Notes: generated by a model from the letters alone, not told the origin. Shown: positions 1 to 9,155, numbered from the stretch's first letter. The stretch: 64,000 nucleotides of DNA from an uncultured Lachnospiraceae bacterium (GCA_910587045.1 CAJULG010000001.1:436116-500115), one strand, 5' to 3'. Numbers and translations: made by a program.

Positions 1-493
1 TATCATTCATCTGGGAAATTGCCAGAATATACAACAGGAAAATGATCAATCGTATTACGCCCTCCAATAAGGCCACAACAATATTATTGTCAATTCCTTT
101 CCGAATAAACTCGGAAAGAAAGGCCGGGAGGAGAATAAATAATCCAACCGCCAGAATAATGGAAAGGAAGACAGAAATGAACATAAGAATTCCTTCCCCG
201 CCCTTTTTGACTGCCTTCTCTGCCGGAGCTTCAGCCGGATTTTCCTCTTCCTCATAAAAGCTGGCAGAATATGTTAACGTCTTCATACCGATCACCAGAG
301 ACTCAATGAAATTCACAATCCCCCGTATGATCGGAATTCGAAGGATTGCCGCTCGGTCACCCATGGCAACATAATTCTCTACCTTTACCTCAATTGTCTG
401 ATCCGGCTTCCGGACAGCAATGGCATACTGATCCTGATTCTTCATCATGACCCCTTCGATGACTGCCTGACCGCCTATATATATACGTTTCAT
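1..493 (-). CDS. YqhQ-like DUF1385 membrane protein (C-terminus beyond window)
   Basis: The reading frame opens at an ATG at 491-493, behind a GGAGGAAAC ribosome site, and runs off the left edge, so about 164 residues are visible. The N-terminus contains GGQAVIEGVMM, the hallmark of the DUF1385/YqhQ family, followed by a soluble stretch, an acidic linker rich in E/A/P near residues 75-92, and the first two hydrophobic segments (about 97-120 and 130-160). The biochemical role of this family is not established. In many Clostridia it lies between rpmE and prmC/prfA, and here it follows rpmE, which supports the call. A hairpin terminator separates it from rpmE. Confidence 0.85.
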   Translation of the reverse strand, partial: MKRIYIGGQAVIEGVMMKNQDQYAIAVRKPDQTIEVKVENYVAMGDRAAILRIPIIRGIVNFIESLVIGMKTLTYSASFYEEEENPAEAPAEKAVKKGGEGILMFISVFLSIILAVGLFILLPAFLSEFIRKGIDNNIVVALLEGVIRLIIFLLYILAISQMND

Positions 494-517
494 GTTTCCT
501 CCAGTCCTATACTGAAA

Positions 518-544
518 AAGGTTGGGACATTCAATCCCAACCTT
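518..544 (-). terminator. Rho-independent terminator after rpmE
   Basis: A perfect 10-bp inverted repeat (AAGGTTGGGA / TCCCAACCTT) has a 7-nt loop and is followed on the minus strand by a short T run. It lies 15 bp after the rpmE stop, between rpmE and the yqhQ-like gene, so rpmE is probably at least partly an independent transcript. Confidence 0.75.
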
Positions 545-558
545 ATCACTTCTTATTC

Positions 559-762
559 TTACTGATTCACACCATACTTACGATTGAACTTATCAATACG
601 TCCACGAGCCTGAGCTGCCTTCTGCTGACCAGTGTAGAATGAATGACACTTGGAGCAGATCTCCACATGGATATCTTCTTTTGTTGATCCTGTAACAAAT
701 TCGTTACCACAGTTGCAGACAACCTTTGCCTGGTAATAATCTGGATGGATTCCTTCTTTCAT
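559..762 (-). CDS. rpmE: 50S ribosomal protein L31
   Basis: This 67-residue protein matches bacterial L31, a late-assembling large-subunit protein that bridges the two ribosomal subunits. It is the zinc-binding (C+) form: CNC near residues 16-18 and CSKC near residues 36-39 supply the four cysteines, followed by the conserved HSFYTGQQ. An upstream in-frame GTG at 769-771 would add three residues, but the GAGGTG ribosome site sits six bases before the ATG at 760-762, and L31 proteins normally begin MKEGIHP, so the ATG was chosen. The gene follows rho, a common arrangement in Firmicutes. Confidence 0.95.
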   Translation of the reverse strand: MKEGIHPDYYQAKVVCNCGNEFVTGSTKEDIHVEICSKCHSFYTGQQKAAQARGRIDKFNRKYGVNQ

Positions 763-800
763 TTTTTTCACCTCACCGTTAATTCCTAATCTATTTGAGC

Positions 801-865
801 AGACGTAACGTCTATCATTCGCCCAACAGCTTTCTCATTTTAGCATAGAGTTTCCCTGATTGCAA
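801..865 (-). promoter_or_regulatory. rpmE promoter and short structured leader
   Basis: On the minus strand a TTGCAA box (860-865) is 17 bp from TAAAAT (837-842), a good sigma-A type promoter. The predicted 5' leader contains a small hairpin (AGACG-TTA-CGTCT, 801-813) before the ribosome site. L31 is known to autoregulate through leader RNAs in several phyla, so this hairpin may be part of such a leader. That last step is inference. Confidence 0.5.
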
Positions 866-916
866 GCCTATTTTACAAAATATCCGCAAATCCTATAGAA
901 ACAGTTGTCATGTCAG

Positions 917-2731
917 CTATCTTCGCCCCAGTGACTTTTGAACCAGACTCAAAAATTCCGTATTATCCCTGGTACGCACAAAGAGCTTCAGCACTTCCTC
1001 AATCGCCTCATCCGACTTGGAACCGCTCATTTCCCTGCGGATCAGATACATTGCCTCCTGCTCCTCCTTTGACAACAGCAGATCATCTCTCCGGGTGCCG
1101 GATTTACTGATGTCGATCGCAGGAAAGATCCGCTTTTCTGACAGCTTCCGGTCAAGCACCAGTTCCATGTTACCGGTTCCCTTAAATTCCTCAAATACCA
1201 CATCATCCATCTTACTTCCGGTATCCACAAGAGCCGTTGCAAGGATGGTAAGGCTACCGCCCTCCCGAATATTCCTTGCTGCGCCAAAAAACTTTTTCGG
1301 CATATATAATGCAGCCGGATCCAGACCGCCGGTCAGGGTACGTCCGCTCGGCGGTACGATCAGGTTGTACGCCCTTGCCAGACGGGTAATGCTGTCCAGC
1401 AGGATCACTACATCCTTCTTATGCTCTACCAGACGCTTGGCACGATCCAGTACCATTTCGGCCACCCGCTTATGATGATCCGGAAGCTCATCAAAAGTGG
1501 AATAGATCACCTCCACATTCGGTCCCTCGATGGATTCCCGGATATCCGTTACCTCCTCCGGTCTTTCATCAATCAGCAGGACCAGCATGTGAATATCCTT
1601 ATGATTATTGCTGATGGTCTTGGCCATCTGCTTCAACAGTGTTGTCTTACCTGCCTTTGGCGGCGATACGATCATCCCTCTCTGTCCCTTGCCGATCGGT
1701 GCGATCATATCCACAATACGCATTGGAATATCCGCGCCTCTCTGCTCCAGCTTAATCTTCTCCTCCGGGAAGATCGGCGTCAGCTCTTCAAATGGTCTTC
1801 GCTTCTGTGCCTCTAACGGATGATAACCATTCACAGACCGTATATACAATAACGCACTGAATTTCTCTGCCTGTGTCTTTATCCGGGTATTGCCATACAG
1901 GATATCGCCGGTCTTTAAATTAAAGCGGCGGATCTGTGCCGGTGAAACATAGACATCACTATCGCCCGGAAGATAATTCGCACTCCGTATGAACCCGTAT
2001 CCCTCCATGATCTCTAAGATACCCTTTACTTCATTTCCACTGTCTAACGCGGTTACCTCCGGATTCTCCAGCTTTAAAAATTCTTCTAAAGTAAATGCCT
2101 CGTTTCGGATATTCGGCATTCTCCGTTCTTCTGCCGGGAGCTCCTGCCGATTCGTATCATAGGCCTGCGGCTCCTGCAGCTCGGTACGTGTATTTCGACT
2201 CTCCGGATTACTCTCTGTCCGGACTGCAGATCTTACCTCATACCGCAACACATCCGGCTGTCTGACCTCTCCTGCATTCCCACTGCGTTCCACGATCCTG
2301 CTCTCCGGACGTTCCGTTCTGTTATCTGATTTTCCATTGCTCCGGGAACTAACATTGCTATTCTGTCGGGTATTCCCTCTGCTCTGCCGGTTCTCTCCAT
2401 AACCGGAATTGGATGGCTTTGCATCAAATCTTGCTGCATACTTATTATTCGTTCGATTTTCAGCAGATTGTGTTTTATCAGCATTCGGTCTCGGACGGGA
2501 TCCGGACTCCTCCACTGCTGGTTTTCTTCTTGGCTCGGTCTCCTTCTTCACCGTCCTGGTACCTGCTGCATTTGCAGGTCTCTGGGTCTGTTCTCCTCCG
2601 GTCTCCTCCTTCGCTTCTGCCGCCTGCAATAACCGGATCAGCTCCGGTTTGCGCAATGCTGTAATACTTTTTAGTTGTTTGCTTCTTGCCAATTCACGCA
2701 ATTCTGCTAAGGTCATACTGCTTAATTCCAT
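917..2731 (-). CDS. rho: Transcription termination factor Rho, with long disordered insert
   Basis: Rho is a hexameric RNA helicase that ends transcription. The 604-residue protein has the Rho_N helical domain (about 1-40), an insert rich in N, R, S, E and Q (about 41-205), the cold-shock RNA-binding domain (about 220-310), and the RecA-like motor with Walker A PPKAGKTT (about 357-364), LLDSITRLARAYN, and the C-terminal GTGNMELVLDR region. E. coli Rho is about 419 residues, so the excess is almost all the insert. The ATG has a GAGAGG ribosome site. The gene lies upstream of rpmE, as in many Firmicutes. The family assignment is certain; what the insert does is unknown. Confidence 0.97.
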   Translation of the reverse strand: MELSSMTLAELRELARSKQLKSITALRKPELIRLLQAAEAKEETGGEQTQRPANAAGTRTVKKETEPRRKPAVEESGSRPRPNADKTQSAENRTNNKYAARFDAKPSNSGYGENRQSRGNTRQNSNVSSRSNGKSDNRTERPESRIVERSGNAGEVRQPDVLRYEVRSAVRTESNPESRNTRTELQEPQAYDTNRQELPAEERRMPNIRNEAFTLEEFLKLENPEVTALDSGNEVKGILEIMEGYGFIRSANYLPGDSDVYVSPAQIRRFNLKTGDILYGNTRIKTQAEKFSALLYIRSVNGYHPLEAQKRRPFEELTPIFPEEKIKLEQRGADIPMRIVDMIAPIGKGQRGMIVSPPKAGKTTLLKQMAKTISNNHKDIHMLVLLIDERPEEVTDIRESIEGPNVEVIYSTFDELPDHHKRVAEMVLDRAKRLVEHKKDVVILLDSITRLARAYNLIVPPSGRTLTGGLDPAALYMPKKFFGAARNIREGGSLTILATALVDTGSKMDDVVFEEFKGTGNMELVLDRKLSEKRIFPAIDISKSGTRRDDLLLSKEEQEAMYLIRREMSGSKSDEAIEEVLKLFVRTRDNTEFLSLVQKSLGRR

Positions 2732-2874
2732 ATACGATTCCTCTCTATGTAATATATCTAATGGGTTCTAAGGGTTTAAAACGAATATATGATCATTAGA
2801 ATTAAAATCTGTTCATTATCATGATCTCGCTCTGCTCCATCATGATCCCCGGCTGTATTGATACTTTATCACAG

Positions 2875-2924
2875 CCGCCTTCAGGGCTCCTCCCGGCTAC
2901 GCCGGGCCCCTCCTCAAGGCAAAT
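2875..2924. repeat. 50-bp palindromic repeat, copy 1
   Basis: This copy is identical to 2952-3001 at 49 of 50 positions (C at 2900, T at 2977). Its centre, CCCGGC-TAC-GCCGGG, is a perfect 6-bp stem, and the ends GCCTT/AAGGC also pair, giving a GC-rich hairpin with an internal loop. It lies in the divergent region between rho and malic enzyme and contains no gene. Confidence 0.85.
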
Positions 2925-2951
2925 CTGACAGCCTCTTTTGATTTCTGCTTT

Positions 2952-3001
2952 CCGCCTTCAGGGCTCCTCCCGGCTATGCCGGGCCCCTCCTCAAGGCAAA
3001 T
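2952..3001. repeat. 50-bp palindromic repeat, copy 2
   Basis: This is the second copy of the element at 2875-2924, in direct orientation after a 27-bp spacer. The single difference (C to T) falls in the hairpin loop, so the stem is kept. It looks REP-like, but with only two copies in view its family cannot be named. Confidence 0.85.
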
Positions 3002-3094
3002 TATACCACAAGTTTTTTCTCAGGTAAAGGTATTTTCTCCCATCATAGAATTAAATTTGTTTTTACATTTGACAGGAAATTTTCATAGAAAGAC

Positions 3095-3123
3095 TTGATA
3101 GGAGATTTTCCAGATGTTATATT
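3095..3123 (+). promoter_or_regulatory. Promoter of the malic enzyme gene
   Basis: TTGATA (3095-3100) is 17 bp from TATATT (3118-3123), a near-consensus sigma-A promoter about 50 bp before the malic enzyme start. The remainder of the 440-bp rho/malic enzyme gap holds the two palindromic repeats and AT-rich DNA with no further feature that I can support. Confidence 0.6.
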
Positions 3124-3172
3124 ATTACTGACAAAATGAATCAGAAACCAAAGTCAGAAAAGGATGTATCAG

Positions 3173-4324
3173 ATGAACGTATATGAAAAAGCATTAGAAC
3201 TCCATGCGCAATGGAATGGAAAACTGGAAACAAAGTCAAAATGCACGGTAAAGTCAGCAGAGGATCTTTCCCTTGCCTATACTCCCGGTGTTGCAGAACC
3301 CTGCCGGGCCATTGCCGAGCATCCGGAACTGGCATATACCTATACCAGCAAAGCGAATACGATCGCAGTTGTTTCCGATGGAAGCGCTGTATTAGGACTG
3401 GGCAATATCGGTGCGAAGGCCGCCATTCCGGTTATGGAAGGAAAGGCTGTACTATTTAAGGAATTCGCGAATGTGAATGCAGTACCGATCTGCCTGGATA
3501 CACAGGACACGGATGAGATCGTGAATACAGTCATTCACCTGGCACCGGTATTCGGAGGCATTAATCTGGAGGACATTTCCGCTCCCCGCTGCTTTGAAAT
3601 CGAAGAACGTTTAAAAAAGGCCCTTGATATTCCGGTCTTTCATGATGACCAGCATGGAACTGCCATTGTCGTACTTGCAGGAATTATTAATGCGCTGAAG
3701 GTGACCGGCAAAAACAAAGAAGATTGCCGGATCATAGTCAATGGTGCCGGCTCTGCCGGAATTGCCATCTCGAAGCTTCTGCTCCGCTATGGCTTCCGTC
3801 ATCTTATATTATGTGATAAAGCAGGAATGCTGAACCGAAATACCCCGAACATGAATTGGGCCCAGCAGGAAATGTGTGAAGTGACAAACCTGGATGGACA
3901 GGAGGGTTCTTTGGCGGATGCACTCAAGGGTGCCGACATTTTTGTAGGTGTGTCTGCACCAAATCTGGTGACTGCAGAAATGGTTGCATCCATGAATAAA
4001 GATGCGATCCTCTTTGCCATGGCAAATCCGGTTCCGGAAATCATGCCGGACGTTGCAAAGGCGGCAGGCGCTAAAGTAGTCGGAACCGGCCGCTCCGACT
4101 TTCCAAATCAGGTCAATAACGTTGTTGCCTTCCCCGGAATCTTTAAGGGTGCTCTGGAAGGACGGGCAAAACAGATCACAGAAGAAATGAAGCTGGCAGC
4201 AGCACTTGCGATCGCCAGTCTGGTATCCGATGAAGAACGGAATGAAGATAATATTATGCCGAAGGCCTTCGATCCCCGAATTGCAGATGTCGTTGCAGAT
4301 GCTGTCAAAGCACATATCTGTTAA
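3173..4324 (+). CDS. NAD(P)-dependent malic enzyme
   Basis: This enzyme oxidatively decarboxylates malate to pyruvate and reduces NAD(P). The 383-residue length fits the short bacterial class. Visible family features are SLAYTPGVAEPCR near the N-terminus, the metal-site region FHDDQHGTA (about residues 155-163), and a Rossmann segment with NGAGSAGIAI. An ATG at 3164 would add MYQ, but the AAAGG ribosome site touches that ATG and is correctly spaced for the ATG at 3173, which was chosen. It has its own promoter and is followed by a small regulator-like gene. Cofactor preference cannot be decided from the sequence alone. Confidence 0.93.
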   Translation: MNVYEKALELHAQWNGKLETKSKCTVKSAEDLSLAYTPGVAEPCRAIAEHPELAYTYTSKANTIAVVSDGSAVLGLGNIGAKAAIPVMEGKAVLFKEFANVNAVPICLDTQDTDEIVNTVIHLAPVFGGINLEDISAPRCFEIEERLKKALDIPVFHDDQHGTAIVVLAGIINALKVTGKNKEDCRIIVNGAGSAGIAISKLLLRYGFRHLILCDKAGMLNRNTPNMNWAQQEMCEVTNLDGQEGSLADALKGADIFVGVSAPNLVTAEMVASMNKDAILFAMANPVPEIMPDVAKAAGAKVVGTGRSDFPNQVNNVVAFPGIFKGALEGRAKQITEEMKLAAALAIASLVSDEERNEDNIMPKAFDPRIADVVADAVKAHIC

Positions 4325-4364
4325 ACAGGATTGTTACAGATTGTTACAAAGGAGTTATCTGATT

Positions 4365-4883
4365 ATGTCAGACAATCGTCTTACATTATACAAATTAATC
4401 ATACTCTTTATGCTGGACCGGGTGGATTTTCCCTTAACCACCTCCCAGCTTTCCCAGTTTATTCTGGATAAGGGTTATACAAACTACTTCAGCTTCCAGC
4501 AGGCGTTAAATGAATTAGAAGACGCAGGCTTCATCCAGTCGGAACAGATCCGGAATACCACCCAGTTTCACCTGACTCCGGAGGGAAAGGAAGCGCTGGA
4601 TATGTTTGATTACAAAATCTCCACCGCTATCAAAGATGATATTTATGCCTACTTTGCAGCAGAAAAGATCAATCTTCGGAATGAGGTGGAGATATTTGCA
4701 ACCTATTATCCCGCAAAACGGGAGGAATATACAGTTCAGTGTACCATTCTGGAACGAAAGGAAACCATGCTGGATATAAAATTAAACGTTCCTACCCTGG
4801 AACAGGCAACCCGCATCTGTGATACCTGGCAGGAAAAAAGCAATTCCATCTATGATTATCTGGTACGCCAGCTATGGAACTGA
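4365..4883 (+). CDS. DUF4364-type winged-helix protein, probable regulator
   Basis: The frame is open upstream into malic enzyme, but the AAAGGAG site at 4348-4354 fixes the start at 4365, giving 172 residues. The N-terminal half (about 1-80) reads as a winged helix of the PadR/MarR kind, with a FSFQQALNELEDAGFI recognition-like segment and the wing HLTPEGKEAL. The C-terminal half is a small alpha/beta domain. It matches the general pattern of DUF4364 proteins of Clostridia, whose targets are unknown. It lies 40 bp after malic enzyme, probably on the same transcript, and its 3' end overlaps ysxC by 12 bp in convergent orientation. Confidence 0.75.
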   Translation: MSDNRLTLYKLIILFMLDRVDFPLTTSQLSQFILDKGYTNYFSFQQALNELEDAGFIQSEQIRNTTQFHLTPEGKEALDMFDYKISTAIKDDIYAYFAAEKINLRNEVEIFATYYPAKREEYTVQCTILERKETMLDIKLNVPTLEQATRICDTWQEKSNSIYDYLVRQLWN

Positions 4884-5465
4884 CAGCAGGAATTCCTCAA
4901 TCATCCCCCATATTTCCTCTCTGCCCTGTTTCGTTTCGGCAGAGAAGGGAATTACCGGAGTACCTGGCACCAGATCCAGTTTCTCCTTTATCACCTTCAG
5001 ATTCTTCTGAATCTGGCTTCGATTGATCTTATCCAGCTTGGTTGCAATGATCACAGGATGAAACCCATTCTCAACGATCCAGTGGTACATCGTGCAATCG
5101 TTAGCAGAAGGTTCATGACGAATATCGATCAGCAGGAATACCAGACGAAGCTGTCTGGAATTGTGAAGATATCGCTCTATCATTTTTCCCCACTTTGCCT
5201 TAATCTCCGTTGAAACCCTGGCATATCCGTATCCGGGCAGATCTACATAATATAACGCATTATTCACATTATAGAAATTAATGGTCTGGGTCTTCCCCGG
5301 CTGGGAAGAGGTTCTGGCATAGGACTTCCGATTCATCAATGCATTGATCAATGAAGATTTTCCCACATTGGACTTTCCCGCAAACGCAACCTCCGGAAGC
5401 TGATTCTCCGGTAATTTACTTGTGATTCCACAAACGGTTTCCAGATTTACACTTTTAATTATCAT
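4872..5465 (-). CDS. ysxC: Ribosome-biogenesis GTPase YsxC/EngB
   Basis: This 197-residue GTPase of the TrmE-Era-EngA-YihA-Septin group is needed for 50S subunit assembly. Visible motifs are G1 GKSNVGKSS (about residues 30-38), the switch segment with SYARTSSQPGKTQT, G3 DLPGYGYA, and G4 TKLDK. Length and motif order are standard. Its ATG overlaps the lon stop by 4 bp, implying translational coupling, and the lon-ysxC pairing is common in Firmicutes. Confidence 0.96.
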   Translation of the reverse strand: MIIKSVNLETVCGITSKLPENQLPEVAFAGKSNVGKSSLINALMNRKSYARTSSQPGKTQTINFYNVNNALYYVDLPGYGYARVSTEIKAKWGKMIERYLHNSRQLRLVFLLIDIRHEPSANDCTMYHWIVENGFHPVIIATKLDKINRSQIQKNLKVIKEKLDLVPGTPVIPFSAETKQGREEIWGMIEEFLLSVP

Positions 5466-7771
5466 TCCCGTTCATCCTTTCCCGACAGCAGTGCGCACTT
5501 CAGCACATCCTCCATGACTGTCACATAGGTAATCCTCATACCTCCGGTAATCTCTTCACTTAACTCTCCGATGTCCTTACGATTCCGTTCCGGTACAAGC
5601 ACCTCCCGGATACCATGCTGCTTCGCTGCCAGCAGCTTTTCCTTTAATCCGCCGATCGGGAGAACTCTTCCCCGCAGGGTGACTTCCCCTGTCATGGCAA
5701 TATCTCCCCTAACCTTACGTCCGGTCACGGCTGAATAAATGGCTGTTGTCATGGTAATACCTGCAGAAGGACCATCCTTCGGAACAGCGCCCTCCGGTAC
5801 ATGGATATGAATATCCTGTTCCTTTAGAATGTCCTCCTCCAGCATGGAACGAACACAACTGATCGCAAGCCTCGCAGATTCCTTCATTACATCTCCCAGA
5901 TTACCGGTCAATTCAATTTTTCCTGTACCGGGGGTCAGACTAACCTCAACACTTAGCGTATCACCACCTGCACTGGTCCATGCGAGACCGGTTACAATTC
6001 CTGTCTTTGGTTCTATATCCCATACATTCTGCTCATACTTAGGAATCCCCAGATACTGCTCCAGATTTCGACAGGTAATCTTTAAAGATTTCCGTTCGCC
6101 ACCGGCGATCACCCGGTCTGCTTTCCGGCATAAAGCAGCAATCTGCCGTTCCAGCCCTCTGACCCCTGCCTCTCTGGTATATTCCTGTATGATCCGGTTC
6201 AGGGCAGCATCGTCGATCTGAAATTGTTTTGCCTTCAGTCCATGCCTCCTTCGCTGCTTTTGTAACAGAAATTCTTTTCCAATATGAAATTTCTCATTCT
6301 GCGTGTAGCCGGAAACTTCAATCAGCTCCATTCGGTCTAACAGAGGCTTCGGGATACGGGAAACGTCATTGGCAGTCGTAATAAACAGCACCTGACTAAG
6401 ATCGATTGGCACTTCAAAATAGTGATCCACAAACCTGCAGTTCTGCTCTGCATCCAATACCTCTAACAGAGCGGAGGAAGGGTCACCCTTATAATCATTG
6501 CTTAATTTATCCACCTCATCTAACAACACCAGCGGATTATTTACCCCGGCCTTGGTAATTGCAGATGCGATCCGTCCCGGCATTGCTCCTACATACGTCT
6601 TTCGATGCCCCCGGATCTCTGCTTCATCCCGGACACCACCTAAGGAAATGCGTACATATTCTTTATTTACAGCAGCCGCAATCGAACGGGCAACAGATGT
6701 CTTTCCGGTTCCCGGAGGCCCTGCCAGGCAGATGATCGGACTGTCTCCTGCTGATACCATATTCCGTACTGCCAGAAAATCCAATACCCGCTCCTTCACC
6801 TTTTCCAACCCGTAATGATCCTCGTTTAGAATCCGTTCCGCCTGTCTCAGATCCCGATTATCCTCTGTCGCTTTGCTCCATGGATATTCCAGCAGAGTTT
6901 CAATATAATTTCGGGATACGGTAGATTCTGAAGAGGTAACCGGAATTGCTTCCAACCGTCGGATTTCTTTTCTCAGCTTTTCCTGCACCTCCTGTGGCGC
7001 CTGTAGCCTTTCCAGTTCCTTTCGGTATTCCTGAGTATCGGAAGCGTCCTTTTCTCCTAATTCTTCCTGGATCAGCTTCTGCTGTTCCCGCAATACATAT
7101 TCCCGCTGATTCCGCTCCACACATCCCTTTAGCTGTTCCTGTAACTGCCTTCGTATCTGATAAATCTCTGCCTCACTATGCAGCAACGTCAATACATATT
7201 TTACCCGCTCATGCAGGTCTTCGATATCCAGAATTGCCTGGCGCTTTTCATATGAGAACGGACTCTGCTCTGCCAGCATATCAATTAACACTGCGGCCTT
7301 CTTCTGCTTTGACAGCTTCTGAAGTGCGGCAGTGTTGATCTTCATCCCTGCATCATAGCAGGCGCGGACCGCGTCTAACAGACTGCTGCAATAGGCTTCC
7401 TCTTCTTCACTGCTTAAATCTATATCCTTCCATATCCTGACTTCCGCCTGATAACAGGAATCCTGTTCCTCGAATGTGATCAACTCCCCGCGGTATTCTC
7501 CCTCTACCAGAACCCGTACAACATTCTTTGGAATCTTAATGATCTGCTTCACCTTCACCACGCATCCAACATTATGTAAACTATCCTTCTGAAAGCCCTG
7601 AGAATTATCCTTCTCCAGTTGTGTCACCACATATAGATACTGGTCGGCTGCCATAGCCAGCTTCACTGCCTCAATCGACTCACTGCGGCTGATATCAAAA
7701 TGAACCGTGGTATGTGGAAGAAGGGTCATCCCCCGTAATGCAACCATCGGCATACTATATCTGTCCTTCAC
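5462..7771 (-). CDS. lon: ATP-dependent protease Lon (class A)
   Basis: Lon degrades damaged and regulatory proteins in the cytoplasm. The 769-residue protein has the N-terminal substrate domain (from about residue 8), a long coiled-coil middle, the AAA+ module with Walker A GPPGTGKTS, and the Ser-Lys protease domain. The catalytic pair is Ser669 (PKDGPSAG) and Lys712 (GGLKEKL), at the spacing seen in E. coli Lon (679/722). It follows clpX after a 71-bp gap and is translationally coupled to ysxC. Length and motifs are normal, and nothing is missing. Confidence 0.97.
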   Translation of the reverse strand: MKDRYSMPMVALRGMTLLPHTTVHFDISRSESIEAVKLAMAADQYLYVVTQLEKDNSQGFQKDSLHNVGCVVKVKQIIKIPKNVVRVLVEGEYRGELITFEEQDSCYQAEVRIWKDIDLSSEEEEAYCSSLLDAVRACYDAGMKINTAALQKLSKQKKAAVLIDMLAEQSPFSYEKRQAILDIEDLHERVKYVLTLLHSEAEIYQIRRQLQEQLKGCVERNQREYVLREQQKLIQEELGEKDASDTQEYRKELERLQAPQEVQEKLRKEIRRLEAIPVTSSESTVSRNYIETLLEYPWSKATEDNRDLRQAERILNEDHYGLEKVKERVLDFLAVRNMVSAGDSPIICLAGPPGTGKTSVARSIAAAVNKEYVRISLGGVRDEAEIRGHRKTYVGAMPGRIASAITKAGVNNPLVLLDEVDKLSNDYKGDPSSALLEVLDAEQNCRFVDHYFEVPIDLSQVLFITTANDVSRIPKPLLDRMELIEVSGYTQNEKFHIGKEFLLQKQRRRHGLKAKQFQIDDAALNRIIQEYTREAGVRGLERQIAALCRKADRVIAGGERKSLKITCRNLEQYLGIPKYEQNVWDIEPKTGIVTGLAWTSAGGDTLSVEVSLTPGTGKIELTGNLGDVMKESARLAISCVRSMLEEDILKEQDIHIHVPEGAVPKDGPSAGITMTTAIYSAVTGRKVRGDIAMTGEVTLRGRVLPIGGLKEKLLAAKQHGIREVLVPERNRKDIGELSEEITGGMRITYVTVMEDVLKCALLSGKDERE

Positions 7772-7842
7772 CGAATTTACCCTCCGTCAATCATTTCTCT
7801 TATTGAAACATAGCGCCGGGTACAAGCCCCGGCTGCCTCATG

Positions 7843-9129
7843 CTATGCGATTTCTCCATTATTTCTTAAGTGTTTCTGTAATAGTGCTTTTTTCGGAATC
7901 GGCCGATCTGAATATGTTAATTCCGGCGGTTCCTGCTTTTCAACAACATCCCTGGTAATGATACATTTACTGATATGATCATCCGAAGGGATCTCATACA
8001 TCAGATCCATAACTACGTCTTCCATGATCGCCCGCAATCCTCTGGCACCGGTCTTCCGTTCCATCGCTTTTGCAGCTATAGCGGTCAGAGCCTCCGGTTC
8101 AAATTCCAGTTCTACGCCATCAATCTCAAACAGCTTTTTATACTGTTTCACCAGGGAACTCTTCGGCTCCTCCAGAATCCGGACCAATGCTTTCTCATCC
8201 AGCATATCCAGGGCGGCCGTAACCGGAACACGTCCTACAAATTCCGGGATCAGTCCATACTTTACATAATCCTGCGGTAAAATCTGACGGAACAACTCAC
8301 CAATATCCTTATCCTCTACCTGTTTAATCTCCGCATTGAATCCAATGGCCTTTTGACCGATCCGATTCTCAATGATCTTATCCATACCATCAAAGGCTCC
8401 GCCGCAGATAAACAGAATATTGGTCGTATCAATCTGAATCAGCTCCTGAAGCGGGTGCTTTCTGCCTCCCTGCGGCGGCACGGAAGCAACTGTTCCCTCG
8501 ATCACCTTTAACAGTGCCTGCTGTACTCCTTCACCGGATACATCTCTGGTTATCGATACATTTTCCGATTTCTTTGTAATCTTATCTATTTCATCAATAT
8601 AAATGATTCCGTGTTCTGCCCGTTCGATGTTATAATCCGCTGCCTGTATCAGTTTCAACAGAATATTCTCTACATCTTCACCTACATAGCCTGCCTCTGT
8701 CAATGCAGTTGCATCTGCGATCGCAAACGGAACATTCAAGAGCTTGGCAAGGGTCTGAGCCAGATAGGTTTTTCCGGAACCGGTAGGACCTACCATAATA
8801 ATATTACTTTTCTGCAATTCTACTTCAAAATCCTTTTCTGACAGGATCCGCTTATAATGATTATAGACTGCTACGGAAAGGATCTTCTTTGCCTGTTCCT
8901 GACCGATCACATAATCATCCAGAAACTCTTTTATTTCCTTCGGCTTAAGAAGATTGATCTCTGTACTTTCCAGTTCTTCCAGTTCCTCCTGAATAATCTC
9001 ATAACATACCTCGATACATTCATCACAGATATATGCCGCCGGTCCTGCGATCAGCTTGCGGACCCGATCCTCCGGTTTATTACAGAAGGAACATTTTAAC
9101 GGTCTTCTTTCATCATTACGATTTGCCAT
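7843..9129 (-). CDS. clpX: ATP-dependent Clp protease ATP-binding subunit ClpX
   Basis: ClpX unfolds substrates and feeds them to ClpP. The 428-residue protein has the N-terminal zinc-binding domain with C13, C16, C35 and C38, Walker A GPTGSGKT at 114-121, Walker B YIDEID, and the IGF loop used to dock on ClpP (QKAIGFN, about residue 265). It follows clpP by 26 bp on the same strand, in the order tig-clpP-clpX-lon found across Firmicutes. Confidence 0.97.
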   Translation of the reverse strand: MANRNDERRPLKCSFCNKPEDRVRKLIAGPAAYICDECIEVCYEIIQEELEELESTEINLLKPKEIKEFLDDYVIGQEQAKKILSVAVYNHYKRILSEKDFEVELQKSNIIMVGPTGSGKTYLAQTLAKLLNVPFAIADATALTEAGYVGEDVENILLKLIQAADYNIERAEHGIIYIDEIDKITKKSENVSITRDVSGEGVQQALLKVIEGTVASVPPQGGRKHPLQELIQIDTTNILFICGGAFDGMDKIIENRIGQKAIGFNAEIKQVEDKDIGELFRQILPQDYVKYGLIPEFVGRVPVTAALDMLDEKALVRILEEPKSSLVKQYKKLFEIDGVELEFEPEALTAIAAKAMERKTGARGLRAIMEDVVMDLMYEIPSDDHISKCIITRDVVEKQEPPELTYSDRPIPKKALLQKHLRNNGEIA

Positions 9130-9155
9130 TTAGCCACCTCTAACTCATTTAATCT

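Noticed and set aside
1017..1475. 152-codon frame antisense to rho
   Set aside because: It lies wholly inside the rho coding region on the opposite strand, has no ribosome site and no recognisable protein features.
4206..4364. N-terminal extension of the DUF4364-type protein into the malic enzyme gene
   Set aside because: It overlaps the 3' end of malic enzyme in another frame; a correctly spaced AAAGGAG site sets the start at 4365.
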